From: Candidatus Gastranaerophilales bacterium
Lineage (GTDB): Bacteria > Cyanobacteriota > Vampirovibrionia > Gastranaerophilales > Gastranaerophilaceae
DNA: 64,000 bases
Reading direction: 5' to 3'
Assembly: GCA_928722015.1 (NCBI GenBank)
Contig: CAKMWI010000007.1
Span: forward strand, 310,001-374,000
Shown here: positions 9,324-17,997 of the stretch, piece by piece
Layout of the letters: every line of letters starts with the position of its first letter
Position numbering within the stretch: position 1 is the stretch's first letter
Position numbers and translations under genes: made by a program
Notes under the pieces: model-generated
Seen by the model: the letters and a program-made list of their open reading frames with translations, nothing else
What the model was told of the DNA's origin: nothing
Database searches by the model: none

Positions 9324-9890
9324 ATGGCAATAAGAAAAGTATTACGTTACGGAGAAAAATCACTTAGGGAACCATCAAAAGAAGTTCATAAAGTTTCAAA
9401 AAAAATTGCTGATTTGGTGAGAGATTTATTGGATACTATGTATGCTCAAAATGGGGTAGGTCTTGCTGCACCTCAAATAGGGGAGAATGTAAGGGTTTTT
9501 GTTATAGATACGGCAACAGGAAATGAGCCGTTAAATCCGCTTGTTTTTATAAATCCTAAGATTATAAAGAAAAGCGGTGCGGTTAAAAGTAATGAAGGTT
9601 GTTTGAGCTTTCCGGAAGCGTATACGGATGTAAAACGTTATAAAAATATTATGGTAAAAGCTTTGAATGAGCATGGTAAATCTTTTGTGCTTGAAGCAAA
9701 GGACGGTAGTTTGTTAGCTCGTGCCATTCAACATGAAAATGATCACCTTGATGGAATTTTATTTATCGACCATTGTATAAACCGTTTTGATGCTGAAGCT
9801 GTTTTAAAAAAATATAATCTTCCGGATTTAGATCCAAATTTCCTTATAGATGAAAAAGATTTAGAGGATGAGTTGAATAAGAATGATTAA
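9324..9890 (+). CDS. def: Peptide deformylase
   Basis: 188 aa with all three family motifs: GVGLAAPQIG (about 45-54), EGCLSFP (about 91-97, metal-binding Cys) and QHENDHLDG (about 135-143, HExxH metal site). Removes the formyl group from nascent N-terminal methionine. The ATG has an AGGAAGG ribosome site. Overlaps fmt by 8 nt, forming the common def-fmt pair that adds and removes the formyl group. Confidence 0.97.
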   Translation: MAIRKVLRYGEKSLREPSKEVHKVSKKIADLVRDLLDTMYAQNGVGLAAPQIGENVRVFVIDTATGNEPLNPLVFINPKIIKKSGAVKSNEGCLSFPEAYTDVKRYKNIMVKALNEHGKSFVLEAKDGSLLARAIQHENDHLDGILFIDHCINRFDAEAVLKKYNLPDLDPNFLIDEKDLEDELNKND

Positions 9891-10794
9891 GATTGTGTTT
9901 TTTGGTACTCCTGATATAGGTTTAAAATCTCTTGAGTATCTTTATAATTCGGATAAAATTGAGGTTTGCGCTGTTGTTACTCAGCCTGACAAACCTGCAG
10001 GGAGAGGGCATAAGTTACAGATGTCTCCTATCAAGAAGTTTGCTATGGAGCATAATATTCCGGTATTTCAGCCTAAATCTATTCGTAAGGAGTTTGATAT
10101 TCAGGAAAAATTAAAACAACTAACTCCTGATTTTTTTGTAACATTTGCATTCGGGCAAATTTTGTCTCAGGAAGTTTTGGATATACCAAAATATGAGACT
10201 ATTAATTTACACGCATCTCTTCTTCCTAAATACAGAGGTGCTAATCCTATTCAAAGAGCTATAATAAATGGTGATAAAGAAACCGGAATCTGTACAATGA
10301 TTACGGAGCTAGGTCTTGATTGCGGGGATATATGTAAAAAACTCGTCATTCCTATTTCGGATACTATGAATTGTGAACAACTATGGGAAGAGATTGCGCA
10401 AAAATCTCCGCAAATGATTGAAGATACCATTATAAGTCTTAAAAATGGAACTTTAACACCTGTAAAACAGTGTGAAGACGGTATTTGCATGGCAAATAAG
10501 TTGACAAAAGAAGAGTGTTTGATAGATTGGAATAAATCTAATTTTCAAATTCACAATCTGGTCCGCGGAATATGTCGCTGTCCGAGTGCTTATTTTATGT
10601 TTAATAATAAAATAATTAAGGTTATAGAGACAATTCCTGTTGAAGGTCAAGGTGAGCCGGGTAAGGTTGTTTCTTTTAATAAAATTGGGGTGGATATTGC
10701 CTGTGGCTCTGGTTTATTGCGGCTTATCAGGGTTAAGCCGGAAGGTAAATCAGAAATGTTAGCCAGAGATTGGTATAATGGTGTAAAAAAATGA
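9883..10794 (+). CDS. fmt: Methionyl-tRNA formyltransferase
   Basis: 303 aa. Starts IKIVFFGTPDIG, the canonical Fmt N-terminus; NLHASLLPKYRGANPIQRAI (about 107-126) carries the catalytic Asn/His region and the SLLPKYRG motif; a C-terminal tRNA-binding domain covers about 205-300. Transfers formyl from 10-formyl-THF to Met-tRNAi. Lies between def and aroH with overlaps on both sides (8 and 4 nt), so co-translated. Confidence 0.97.
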   Translation: MIKIVFFGTPDIGLKSLEYLYNSDKIEVCAVVTQPDKPAGRGHKLQMSPIKKFAMEHNIPVFQPKSIRKEFDIQEKLKQLTPDFFVTFAFGQILSQEVLDIPKYETINLHASLLPKYRGANPIQRAIINGDKETGICTMITELGLDCGDICKKLVIPISDTMNCEQLWEEIAQKSPQMIEDTIISLKNGTLTPVKQCEDGICMANKLTKEECLIDWNKSNFQIHNLVRGICRCPSAYFMFNNKIIKVIETIPVEGQGEPGKVVSFNKIGVDIACGSGLLRLIRVKPEGKSEMLARDWYNGVKK

Positions 10795-11141
10795 AAACAA
10801 AAGGAATTCGCGGAGCAATAACTGTTGATGCTAATACTACAGCATCTATCAAGGATGCGACATTAGAATTATTGAAGGAATTGTTTTGTAAAAATAATAT
10901 TCAGGTAGATGATATTTCTCATGTGATATTTACAACAACAAATGATTTAAATGCTGCTTTTCCTGCAAAATATGCAAGAGAAGAACTTGGGTGGGATAAA
11001 GTTGCAATGATGTGTTTTCATGAACTGAGTGTTCCCGGCGCATTAAAAATGTGTTTACGTGTTTTGATAGTAGTAAATTGCAAAGATGATTTTGAGCCAG
11101 AATTTGTCTATCTAAAAGGTGCATCAGATTTAAGAAAATAG
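10791..11141 (+). CDS. aroH: Chorismate mutase, AroH class
   Basis: 116 aa, right for the monofunctional trimeric AroH fold. Starts TKGIRGAITVDANT (family GIRGA-x-TV), then FTTTNDLNAAFPAKYAR (active-site region) and ELSVPGALKMCLRVLI, matching the family V-x-G-x-L-x-x-C-I-R-V-L. Converts chorismate to prephenate for Phe/Tyr synthesis. ATGA overlap with fmt makes it the third gene of the def operon, an uncommon partner. Confidence 0.93.
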   Translation: MKTKGIRGAITVDANTTASIKDATLELLKELFCKNNIQVDDISHVIFTTTNDLNAAFPAKYAREELGWDKVAMMCFHELSVPGALKMCLRVLIVVNCKDDFEPEFVYLKGASDLRK

Positions 11142-11183
11142 TTTTCTTGTATTTTTGAGTGTTGCGTTTATTTATTGTCAGTC

Positions 11184-12101
11184 TTATGAATACAACTCAC
11201 TGCTTAAATATCTTTCTCCGCAGTCTGGAAGAATTGCAACAATCAATTTACCTTTATTTATTTTTCTTTTTGAAAGTTCAATGGCTGCCCACACATTTGC
11301 ACCTCCAGAAAATCCGGAAAGTATTCCTTCTTTTGATGATAAATTTCTTGCAATCATAATGGAATCCTCATCTTTTACAGGAATAATTTCATCAACTACG
11401 GATTTATCAAAATTTTCAGGAATAAAATTTGCACCTATTCCTTGAATTTTATGAGGATTTGCTTTTTCGCCTTTTAGTACTTGTGATGAATATGGTTCTA
11501 CTGCAATTGCTTTTATATTGCTGTTTTTTTCTTTTAATCTTTTTGCTATTCCTGAAATTGTGCCGCCTGTTCCTACTCCTGCGACGACTATGTCAATTTT
11601 TCCGTCAGTATCAGCCCAAATTTCTTCAGCTGTTGTCAGGTAGTGCGCTTTAGGATTTGAAGGATTGTCAAATTGTGATGGTATAAAAGAGTTTTTATAC
11701 AGCTTACTTAGTTCTATGGCTTTATCAACAGAGCCTTTCATTCCAAGTTTGCCATCGGTTAATACAAGTTCTGCTCCATAAGATTTTAAAAGTAGGCGTC
11801 TTTCCAGACTCATGGTTTCCGGCATTGTAAGTATAATTTTATAGCCCATTATTGCACAAATCATTGCAAGACCGATTCCGGTATTCCCGCTTGTTGGTTC
11901 AATTATTACTGTATCTTTATTGATTTTTCCGGATTCTTGTGCATCTTTTATCATTTGGAGTGCTGCTCTATCTTTAATTGAATTTGCGGGATTAAAGTAT
12001 TCAAGTTTTAAGAGTATTTCAGCATAACCAGAATTAAGTTTGTTCAATTTTACTAATGGAGTATTTCCTATTAATTCTGTCAAATCTTGTGCAATCTTCA
12101 T
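11184..12101 (-). CDS. cysK: Cysteine synthase (O-acetylserine sulfhydrylase)
   Basis: 305 aa, fold-type II PLP enzyme. IGNTPLVKL (11-19), PLP lysine K43 in NSIKDRAA, substrate loop PTSGNTG (about 69-75), PLP-phosphate glycine loop GVGTGGTISG (about 173-182), and C-terminal SGFSGG. Makes cysteine from O-acetylserine and sulfide. AAGAGG ribosome site. Convergent with aroH; promoter-like boxes lie upstream. Cystathionine beta-synthase cannot be fully separated by eye, but length without a regulatory domain favours CysK. Confidence 0.93.
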   Translation of the reverse strand: MKIAQDLTELIGNTPLVKLNKLNSGYAEILLKLEYFNPANSIKDRAALQMIKDAQESGKINKDTVIIEPTSGNTGIGLAMICAIMGYKIILTMPETMSLERRLLLKSYGAELVLTDGKLGMKGSVDKAIELSKLYKNSFIPSQFDNPSNPKAHYLTTAEEIWADTDGKIDIVVAGVGTGGTISGIAKRLKEKNSNIKAIAVEPYSSQVLKGEKANPHKIQGIGANFIPENFDKSVVDEIIPVKDEDSIMIARNLSSKEGILSGFSGGANVWAAIELSKRKINKGKLIVAILPDCGERYLSSELYS

Positions 12102-12128
12102 TATTGTGCCTCTTTCTTATTTTTGTTT

Positions 12129-12155
12129 ATTATACACCAAATTGTGTATTTTCAA
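12129..12155 (-). promoter_or_regulatory. cysK promoter
   Basis: On the minus strand TTGAAA (12150-12155) and TATAAT (12129-12134) are spaced by 15 nt, giving a leader of about 20 nt that contains the AAGAGG ribosome site. Spacing is short, so moderate confidence. Confidence 0.5.
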
Positions 12156-12227
12156 TATTTATATTGAGACAGAATGAAAAATATGTTATAATTAAAATGG
12201 ATATTAATAGGAAAAAAGATTTTTATT

Positions 12228-12842
12228 ATGATAAAAAAGAAATTAGCATTTACTTTATCTGAAGTACTTTTAACAATGACCATTATTGGTGTAGTTGCAG
12301 CAATGACTATTCCTACATTACATTATCAGAGGGTTAAAAAAGAATATACTGTTAAATTGAAGAATTTTTACAGTAGAATTGATAATGCAATTTTAGATAT
12401 GGAAAATGATTACGGTTCATTTAGAGATTTGAAAAAACCTGCTCAGGGGCAGGGATATACTTGGTATATGAAGTATCTTGATCCGTATATCGGTCATCAG
12501 TATGTGAAAAATAATCAGGTTTATTACAAAGATGGTTCAAAGCTAATGACTTTTTATACCGGTGGATGTTTGGATGTAGACTATGATGTTAATGGTGATA
12601 AATCTCCTAATAGATCAGGGTATGACAGATTTAGATTTCTATTCTGTTTTGACGATGCAAACAGAACTTCTTGGTTTGGTTCAAATGAAATATTCTGGGG
12701 AACTTATGGGTCCGGTTTAGCAAACCAAAATGTTTCTCGAGAAGCAATGATTACAAAATGTAAAAATGAGACCTCTTGGTGTTCAAGACTTTTACAAAAT
12801 GACCAATGGGAGTTTAAAGGCGATTATCCGTTTAAATTCTAA
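12228..12842 (+). CDS. Type IV pilin-like protein
   Basis: 204 aa. Class III signal: short basic leader MIKKKLA, then FTLSEVLLTMTIIGVVAAMTIP (residues 8-29), with the conserved Glu at mature position 5 (residue 12), the hallmark of prepilin peptidase substrates. The globular part carries D120-x-N-G-x-x-x-P-N128, shared with the two pilin-like proteins at 21.0 and 21.7 kb, plus four or more cysteines. Likely a minor pilin or pseudopilin. GGAAAA ribosome site; an extended -10 TGTTATAAT lies upstream near 12183. Encoded far from other pilus genes. Confidence 0.88.
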   Translation: MIKKKLAFTLSEVLLTMTIIGVVAAMTIPTLHYQRVKKEYTVKLKNFYSRIDNAILDMENDYGSFRDLKKPAQGQGYTWYMKYLDPYIGHQYVKNNQVYYKDGSKLMTFYTGGCLDVDYDVNGDKSPNRSGYDRFRFLFCFDDANRTSWFGSNEIFWGTYGSGLANQNVSREAMITKCKNETSWCSRLLQNDQWEFKGDYPFKF

Positions 12843-12944
12843 TATAATCTGACAGTAAACAGTCTTTAAATATTTGTATCGGTTTATTTAGCATATTGAG
12901 GAATAACGAACGATTTTCCGGTTGCTAAATTTGAGTCTCATTTA

Positions 12945-12959
12945 TGTTATAATCAAGTT
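12945..12959 (+). promoter_or_regulatory. Extended -10 of leaderless nadD
   Basis: TGT-TATAAT (TATAAT at 12948-12953, TG at 12945-12946) ends 6 nt before the nadD ATG at 12960. No Shine-Dalgarno sequence. The expected transcription start coincides with the ATG. Confidence 0.65.
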
Positions 12960-13595
12960 ATGAAATTATGTGTATTTCAAGGAACATTTAATCCTATTCA
13001 TAACGCCCATTTACGTATGGCAAATTATGTTATTCAAAAGTATGATTTTGATAAACTGCTTTTTATCCCTGCATTTAATCCCCCTCATAAGAGTTGTGAT
13101 ACCGGTTTGTCCCATCATCGTTTGCAGATGGTGAAAATTGCCGTGAAAAATAATAAAAAATTTGATGTTTCTGATATTGAATTTCAGCTGGGCGGAAAAT
13201 CATATACTTATTTAACAATTTGTGAATTGTATAAAAAGTATATGATTGATGGGAAAATTTATTTTATTATAGGGACAGATGCTTTTGATTATATAGAATC
13301 ATGGTATAAAGCAAATGAATTGAAAAATTTGGTTAAATTTATAGTCTTTGTTAGGGAGGACAATTTTGATTGTTCCAAGTATAATCGTCTTAAAGAGCTT
13401 GGTTATAATTTTGAATTTCAAACATTATCATACAAAGATATTTCTTCAACAGAATTAAGAAAAAAAATTACGAATAACGAAAATATAGAAGAGTATGTTA
13501 CAGAGGAAGTAAAGGATTATATACAAAAAAATGGAGTTATACAAAGAATGAAATGGAAAAGAATTATGCTCGGCTGGTTACAGAGAAAATCTTGA
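12960..13595 (+). CDS. nadD: Nicotinate-nucleotide adenylyltransferase
   Basis: 211 aa. Starts with the nucleotidyltransferase motif GTFNPIHNAHL (about 7-17; HxxH type), KLLFIPAFNPPHK in the middle, IIGTDAFDYIESWYK (about 102-116) and C-terminal ISSTELRKKI (about 160-169). Transfers AMP to nicotinate mononucleotide in NAD synthesis. The last 13 or so codons overlap the start of a yqeK relic at 13553, the normal neighbour. Transcript predicted to be leaderless. Confidence 0.94.
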   Translation: MKLCVFQGTFNPIHNAHLRMANYVIQKYDFDKLLFIPAFNPPHKSCDTGLSHHRLQMVKIAVKNNKKFDVSDIEFQLGGKSYTYLTICELYKKYMIDGKIYFIIGTDAFDYIESWYKANELKNLVKFIVFVREDNFDCSKYNRLKELGYNFEFQTLSYKDISSTELRKKITNNENIEEYVTEEVKDYIQKNGVIQRMKWKRIMLGWLQRKS

Positions 13596-14094
13596 GTGAA
13601 AAGCGATTCTGTTCATTCAATTAGGCACGGCCGAGTGTGCCAAGAGATTTGGCTGTAAAATTTGAGCAAGGATCCAGAGAAAGCATATATGGCAGGCCTT
13701 TTGCATGATTGTGCAAAATGCTTTTCAAATGAAAAACTTAATGGAAATTATCGAATAATCACCTCAACGTTCAAAAAGTAGAATTGATGAATTATAAAAC
13801 ACTCCATGCGCCTGTGAGTGCATTATATTGCCAGAAATGAATTTCGGGGTTGAAGATAAAGAAATCTTATCTGCTATAAGGTGGCATACTTTAGGAAAGA
13901 TAGATATGACTGATTTTGAAAAAATAATATTTTTAGCGGATAAAATAGAGCCAAGAACCCGGGACAAAGATTATTTGGAAGACGTAAGAGGTTATTTGGA
14001 TGAGGAAAACGGATTAAACAAGGCTCTGCTGAAGTGCTATAAGGAAACAATAAAAAGTCTTAGTCAAGCGAGATTTGAAAGATTTGTCCTGTAA
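13553..14094 (+). pseudogene. yqeK: YqeK-type HD-domain phosphohydrolase, multiply frameshifted
   Basis: Fragments of one HD-domain protein appear in order but in changing frames: MEKNYARLVTEKILSEKRF (from 13553, stop at 13622), GTAECAKRFGCKI (stop at 13663), DPEKAYMAGLLHDCAKCF (from 13671; contains the HD pair), MEIIE (13741), MNYKTLHAPVSALYCQ (from 13787), then an 88-residue open tail from about 13831 to 14094 with RWHTLGK and FLADKIEPRTR. At least five frame changes. YqeK normally follows nadD and acts as an Ap4A-type hydrolase. With this many lesions it is a pseudogene, unless this stretch is poorly sequenced. Confidence 0.85.
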
Positions 14095-14206
14095 CCATTG
14101 ATATCTATAATAATCTGGAAGATGTTGTAAATGTTAAGTAACTTAATATATTAACATATTTCGTTACTTTTCATGGTACAATTTCATTTAAAGAGTGAGG
14201 GCATAG

Positions 14207-16366
14207 ATGAAATTACTTGAGATTAAGAATAATTTAATTAAATTATCCTACGGTGAGAACGAAAATCCTATAATGGGAAGGTTTTTAGTCCTTTCATCAA
14301 ATGAAAAATCTTATGTTGCACAGTTTGTTAACTTAAAATCTGATAATGTTAACAATTTTGCTATTGCAAAATTGTTATTTACATTTACATCTGATGGTGT
14401 TGTTGATAATTATGACGGTTCTATACCTGTTATGACTTCAGAGTTATCTTTCTTATCATCAGCTGAACTTTTGGATCTTTTGCCCATTGAAACTCCTGTA
14501 AAATTTGGTGCTCTAGCACAGCAAGATGAGATGCTTAATTTGGATATTTCTGTTTTTGAACGGAATTTTACAGTATTTGTTGAGCATCAATTGCATAAAA
14601 CTACTTTTATTTCAAATTGTGTGAGACAACTTTTCCAAATGAAAGAAAAAAGTGTTATTATTGATGCGGATAATATGTTTGAAGATTATCCGAAAATAGA
14701 GTTTGCAAAAGATTTTAAACTTCCTTTAAATTCTGCGATGATTGATTATTTATTTGAGTATGAATTGACTGAAGTTGATGCCTCCACTAAAGCTGTTATT
14801 CAAGATATATTTTATGCAGTTCAGCAATATATCAAATCTTTAGATTTTGAATTTTTACCAATTGATAATTTTGTTGATGTTGTGGCAAACCAATATAAAG
14901 AAACTCAAATGCCTGAACTTGCATTATTAAAGAACAAATTACTTAAGTATCGTGATGCAAATGTTTTTGCAAATACTAAAGAAGAAGTTTTTGCATTTAA
15001 TGAAAAACTAGAACAAAAAAATTGTTCAATTATTGATTTAAAAAATATTCATGAATCATTACAAAAAGAAGTTATCATGTTTATACATAATGCTCTAAAT
15101 TCTCTTGATAAATATGTGTATTTCTTTGTTCCGTTAACTGATGGAAATTCTGATAAAAAGCTTATTAAAGAGTTGATTAATAATAACCATGTTTTTACAA
15201 CAATTTTAACACCTCATTCTTATAAATATGCCGGAGAGCTTAAAAATTATGCTGAAAATATAGTATTATTTGCACCTCAGACTCCAACGCATGATTTTGC
15301 TTCTTATAATACATTTTTAAATAAATTAAATATGAATGAATGTATTGTATATGGTAAATTAACCCAGGGAATCCCATTTATTATAGATATGACGGATTTA
15401 GATTTAGATTTAACAAAAGAGGATGTTCTGGGTGAGAAATATCAATTTGTGCCTAAGACAGAGGATACAATTCTTGTAAGAATTGATGAGGATGGTAATA
15501 GGATTTTGATGGATAATTCGTTTGTTCCGGTAGAGGATGAAGAAAGTGCGGAAGAAGGTGTTACTGTTAAAAATGAAGAAGTTTCAGAGCAGATAGAGCA
15601 AAATCAATCTATTTCAAAGATTCCTGAAATTTCTCAGCCTCCAATTGAAGTTGTAGAAGAGCCTGAATCCGAACTCGATACTTCTACCTCAGAGGATTTT
15701 AATTCTGAGACGGCAGCTCTTGCATCTGAAAATAATAATGATGTGGTAATTGAGTATCCTGATGTTTCCAAGGTTATGACTTCAGCTAATACAACTCAAA
15801 GTGCTGCAACAACTTCTGAAACTAATGTGGCCGGAATAATAGAGCCTGTTGCAAATATTATGGAGGATTCTGAAGATTTATCTATACAAGAAGCTCCTCT
15901 TAATGATTCTTTTGAGGAAGAACTTTCAGTTTCAGATTTACAATCAGATTCTTTGATAGAAGATGATTTATCTATAGAAGATACTTTGGAACAGAATGAT
16001 GTTTTGACAGAAGATGATTTAGATTTCATTGAAGATTCTCAGGTAGTATCAAGTGATGAGTTTTTTGCTGATAGCTCAGTAAATGTTTCGTCTGAGGAAA
16101 TAGTTGAGGAACCTTATGAAGAATCCCCGTATATAAATGAGCAACCTCCTGTTGTTCCTGTTTATCCGGCTGATGATTCTACGTCTGAGATTTCGGAGGA
16201 AAATTTGGCATTTTCGCAAGGAGATAGTGTTTCTCATCCAAGATATGGCCGAGGTGTTATTGAAAAAATTATTAAATACGGTAATAAAACCCTTTGTTCA
16301 ATATCATTTGAAAATGTAGGTAGACGATTATTGGATCCTACAATTTCTGAATTTACAAAAATTTAG
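14207..16366 (+). CDS. HerA-like degenerate ATPase with acidic linker and PcrA/UvrD-type Tudor domain
   Basis: 719 aa, not a standard family. Residues 1-110 look like a beta-rich HAS-barrel. 120-160 read like a Walker-A region that has lost its glycines (EHQLHKTTFISN, KTT at 131-133) followed by IIDAD (151-155). 330-400 keep a HerA-like strand pattern (ENIVLFAPQT, FLNKLN, YGKLTQGIPFI). 440-665 is a long Asp/Glu/Ser-rich, probably disordered linker. 669-719 (GDSVSHPRYGRGVIEKI ... SFENVGRRLL) matches the C-terminal Tudor domain by which PcrA/UvrD contacts RNA polymerase. No helicase motifs. Inference: a DNA- or polymerase-associated protein with weak or no ATPase. GAGGG ribosome site before ATG. 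Confidence 0.55.
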   Translation: MKLLEIKNNLIKLSYGENENPIMGRFLVLSSNEKSYVAQFVNLKSDNVNNFAIAKLLFTFTSDGVVDNYDGSIPVMTSELSFLSSAELLDLLPIETPVKFGALAQQDEMLNLDISVFERNFTVFVEHQLHKTTFISNCVRQLFQMKEKSVIIDADNMFEDYPKIEFAKDFKLPLNSAMIDYLFEYELTEVDASTKAVIQDIFYAVQQYIKSLDFEFLPIDNFVDVVANQYKETQMPELALLKNKLLKYRDANVFANTKEEVFAFNEKLEQKNCSIIDLKNIHESLQKEVIMFIHNALNSLDKYVYFFVPLTDGNSDKKLIKELINNNHVFTTILTPHSYKYAGELKNYAENIVLFAPQTPTHDFASYNTFLNKLNMNECIVYGKLTQGIPFIIDMTDLDLDLTKEDVLGEKYQFVPKTEDTILVRIDEDGNRILMDNSFVPVEDEESAEEGVTVKNEEVSEQIEQNQSISKIPEISQPPIEVVEEPESELDTSTSEDFNSETAALASENNNDVVIEYPDVSKVMTSANTTQSAATTSETNVAGIIEPVANIMEDSEDLSIQEAPLNDSFEEELSVSDLQSDSLIEDDLSIEDTLEQNDVLTEDDLDFIEDSQVVSSDEFFADSSVNVSSEEIVEEPYEESPYINEQPPVVPVYPADDSTSEISEENLAFSQGDSVSHPRYGRGVIEKIIKYGNKTLCSISFENVGRRLLDPTISEFTKI

Positions 16367-16395
16367 TCGGGGTATACGGATACTTTCAGGCACCT

Positions 16396-16431
16396 TTGAC
16401 AATGAGTTGTAGTTTTTAGTATAATTTTGTT
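16396..16431 (+). promoter_or_regulatory. Consensus sigma70 promoter of leaderless mlaE
   Basis: TTGACA (16396-16401), 18-nt spacer, TATAAT (16420-16425), then 6 nt and ATG at 16432. Both hexamers are perfect consensus, and there is no room for a ribosome-binding site. The clearest leaderless start in the window. Confidence 0.85.
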
Positions 16432-17242
16432 ATGGTAACTTTAAGTAAATATTTGAGACAATCTGCGACTTATAAAGTTTTCTCCCACTTCTGGGCTTTA
16501 TTTGCTGATTTTTTAGACACAATAGGTAAAATTGCTCAAATAGGTTTCCATGTATCAAAGTGTATTTTAAAAGGTGAAATTGCATTTAAAGAATTATTAT
16601 TGCAATGTGATAGGTTTGGTGTCAGTTCTTTACCTATTACTCTTTCAATTGTCGGTATGACATCTATTATTGTGGCATCTCAAGTTGCTCATGAGATGGT
16701 TAAACAAGGCGGCGGTAATTTTGTGGGAATGCTAATGACAATTCTGATAGTTAGAGAAGTCGGGGCTATTATGTCTGGGTTTGCTATAACATCAATGATT
16801 GGCTCTTCACTGGCTTCAGAGTTAGCAACAATGAGGGTAACTGAACAAGTTGATGCAATTGATGTTTTGGGGGTTGATTCTGTCAGATATTTATTTGTTC
16901 CCAGAGTCTTATCAGGAATAATTATGATGCCTTTTGTTGTAATACTCTCATCTGTTTTCGGTGTTTTATTAGGTGCTGTTACATCTGATATGTTTGCAGG
17001 ACTGACCTATAGAGCATATTTTGATTCTGCTTGGTTGGGACTTTATATGAAAGATTTATGGGTAAGTTTATTAAAAGCTGCTGTATTTGGAGGTACAATT
17101 TCGCTTATCAGTTGCACTTGCGGTTTTTTTTGCTTCAGGTGGAGCTAAAGGTGTGGGTATTGCTACAACAAAAGCTGTAGTTTGGTCCTTTATTGCGATT
17201 GTTGTTTGGGATATGATATTTGCAGTTTTATTTTTCTTTTAA
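16432..17242 (+). CDS. mlaE: MlaE-family lipid ABC transporter permease, frameshifted at a T8 tract
   Basis: The first 231 codons encode a typical MlaE permease: SIVGMTSIIVASQVA, GFAITSMIGSSLASELATMRVTEQVDAIDVLGVD, several membrane helices. At a T8 run (17124-17131) the frame ends 17 nt later at TAA 17146. In the +1 frame the normal C-terminus continues as ASGGAKGVGIATTKAVVWSF...IFAVLFFF to TAA at 17240-17242. Seven T would restore the frame. MlaE with MlaF moves phospholipids between membranes of diderm cells. Options: sequencing error, slippage-corrected gene, phase-variable tract, or a true loss. Confidence 0.85.
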
Positions 17243-17262
17243 TTTGTTTAAGGATAATTTTT

Positions 17263-17982
17263 ATGAGTATAGAAGTTCGTAATTTGGTAAAAAAATTTGA
17301 TGATAGAGTGGTTATAAATGACATCTCATTTAAGGTTGCAGATGGAGAAATTCTTGCCATTGTAGGTTTTTCAGGTTCCGGTAAAAGTACTGTTTTGAAA
17401 CTTATTTGTGGCTTAATACCGTTTGATAATGGTGAAATACTTACTTCTGAAGGTGATATAGCCATGGTTTTTCAATATTCAGCACTATTTGATTCCTTAA
17501 ATGTATTTGATAATATTTCTTTTGCACTGAGAGAGCGTAAAGATTTAAGGAAAAAGTATAGTGAAAAAGAATTGAAAGAAATTGTATCACAAAAACTTGA
17601 GCTCGTTGGATTGCAGGGTATAGAAAATAAATTCCCTTCTGAGTTGTCAGGAGGTATGCAAAAACGTGTAAGTTTTGCTCGAGCAATTGTTACAAAGCCA
17701 AATACTATTTTATATGATGAACCTACTGCTGGTTTGGATCCAATGTCATCCACTCTTATTGAAGATTATATTGTCAGACTGAAACGAGAAACAAATGCGG
17801 CTTCTATTGTTGTTACTCACCAGATGTCTACAATAACAAGAACTGCAGATAGAGTTATAATGTTATATGATGGGAAAATTGTTTTTGAAGGTACCCCGGA
17901 GCAATTGTTGAAACAAGATAATCCTTATACAAAACAGTTTGTAACAGCTTCGCTTGACGGTCCAATGAAAATGAAAGCATAA
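17263..17982 (+). CDS. mlaF: MlaF-family lipid ABC transporter ATPase
   Basis: 239 aa ATP-binding subunit: Walker A GFSGSGKST (about 36-44), Q-loop VFQYSALFDSL (about 73), signature LSGGMQKRV (about 136-144), Walker B ILYDEPTAGLDP (about 155-166) and switch His in VTHQM. The Mla/Mce-type wording (SALFDSLNVFDNI, SGGMQKRVSFARAI) is clear. ATG 17263 is chosen over an upstream in-frame start because AAGGATAA precedes it and homology starts here. Works with the preceding permease; the shared transcript is likely. Confidence 0.92.
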   Translation: MSIEVRNLVKKFDDRVVINDISFKVADGEILAIVGFSGSGKSTVLKLICGLIPFDNGEILTSEGDIAMVFQYSALFDSLNVFDNISFALRERKDLRKKYSEKELKEIVSQKLELVGLQGIENKFPSELSGGMQKRVSFARAIVTKPNTILYDEPTAGLDPMSSTLIEDYIVRLKRETNAASIVVTHQMSTITRTADRVIMLYDGKIVFEGTPEQLLKQDNPYTKQFVTASLDGPMKMKA

Positions 17983-17997
17983 ATTGAGGAATCTGAT

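Noticed and set aside
15796..16029. 77-aa Ser/Lys-rich frame on the minus strand inside the HerA-like gene
   Set aside because: Shadow of the Asp/Glu/Ser-rich linker; composition is explained by antisense reading.
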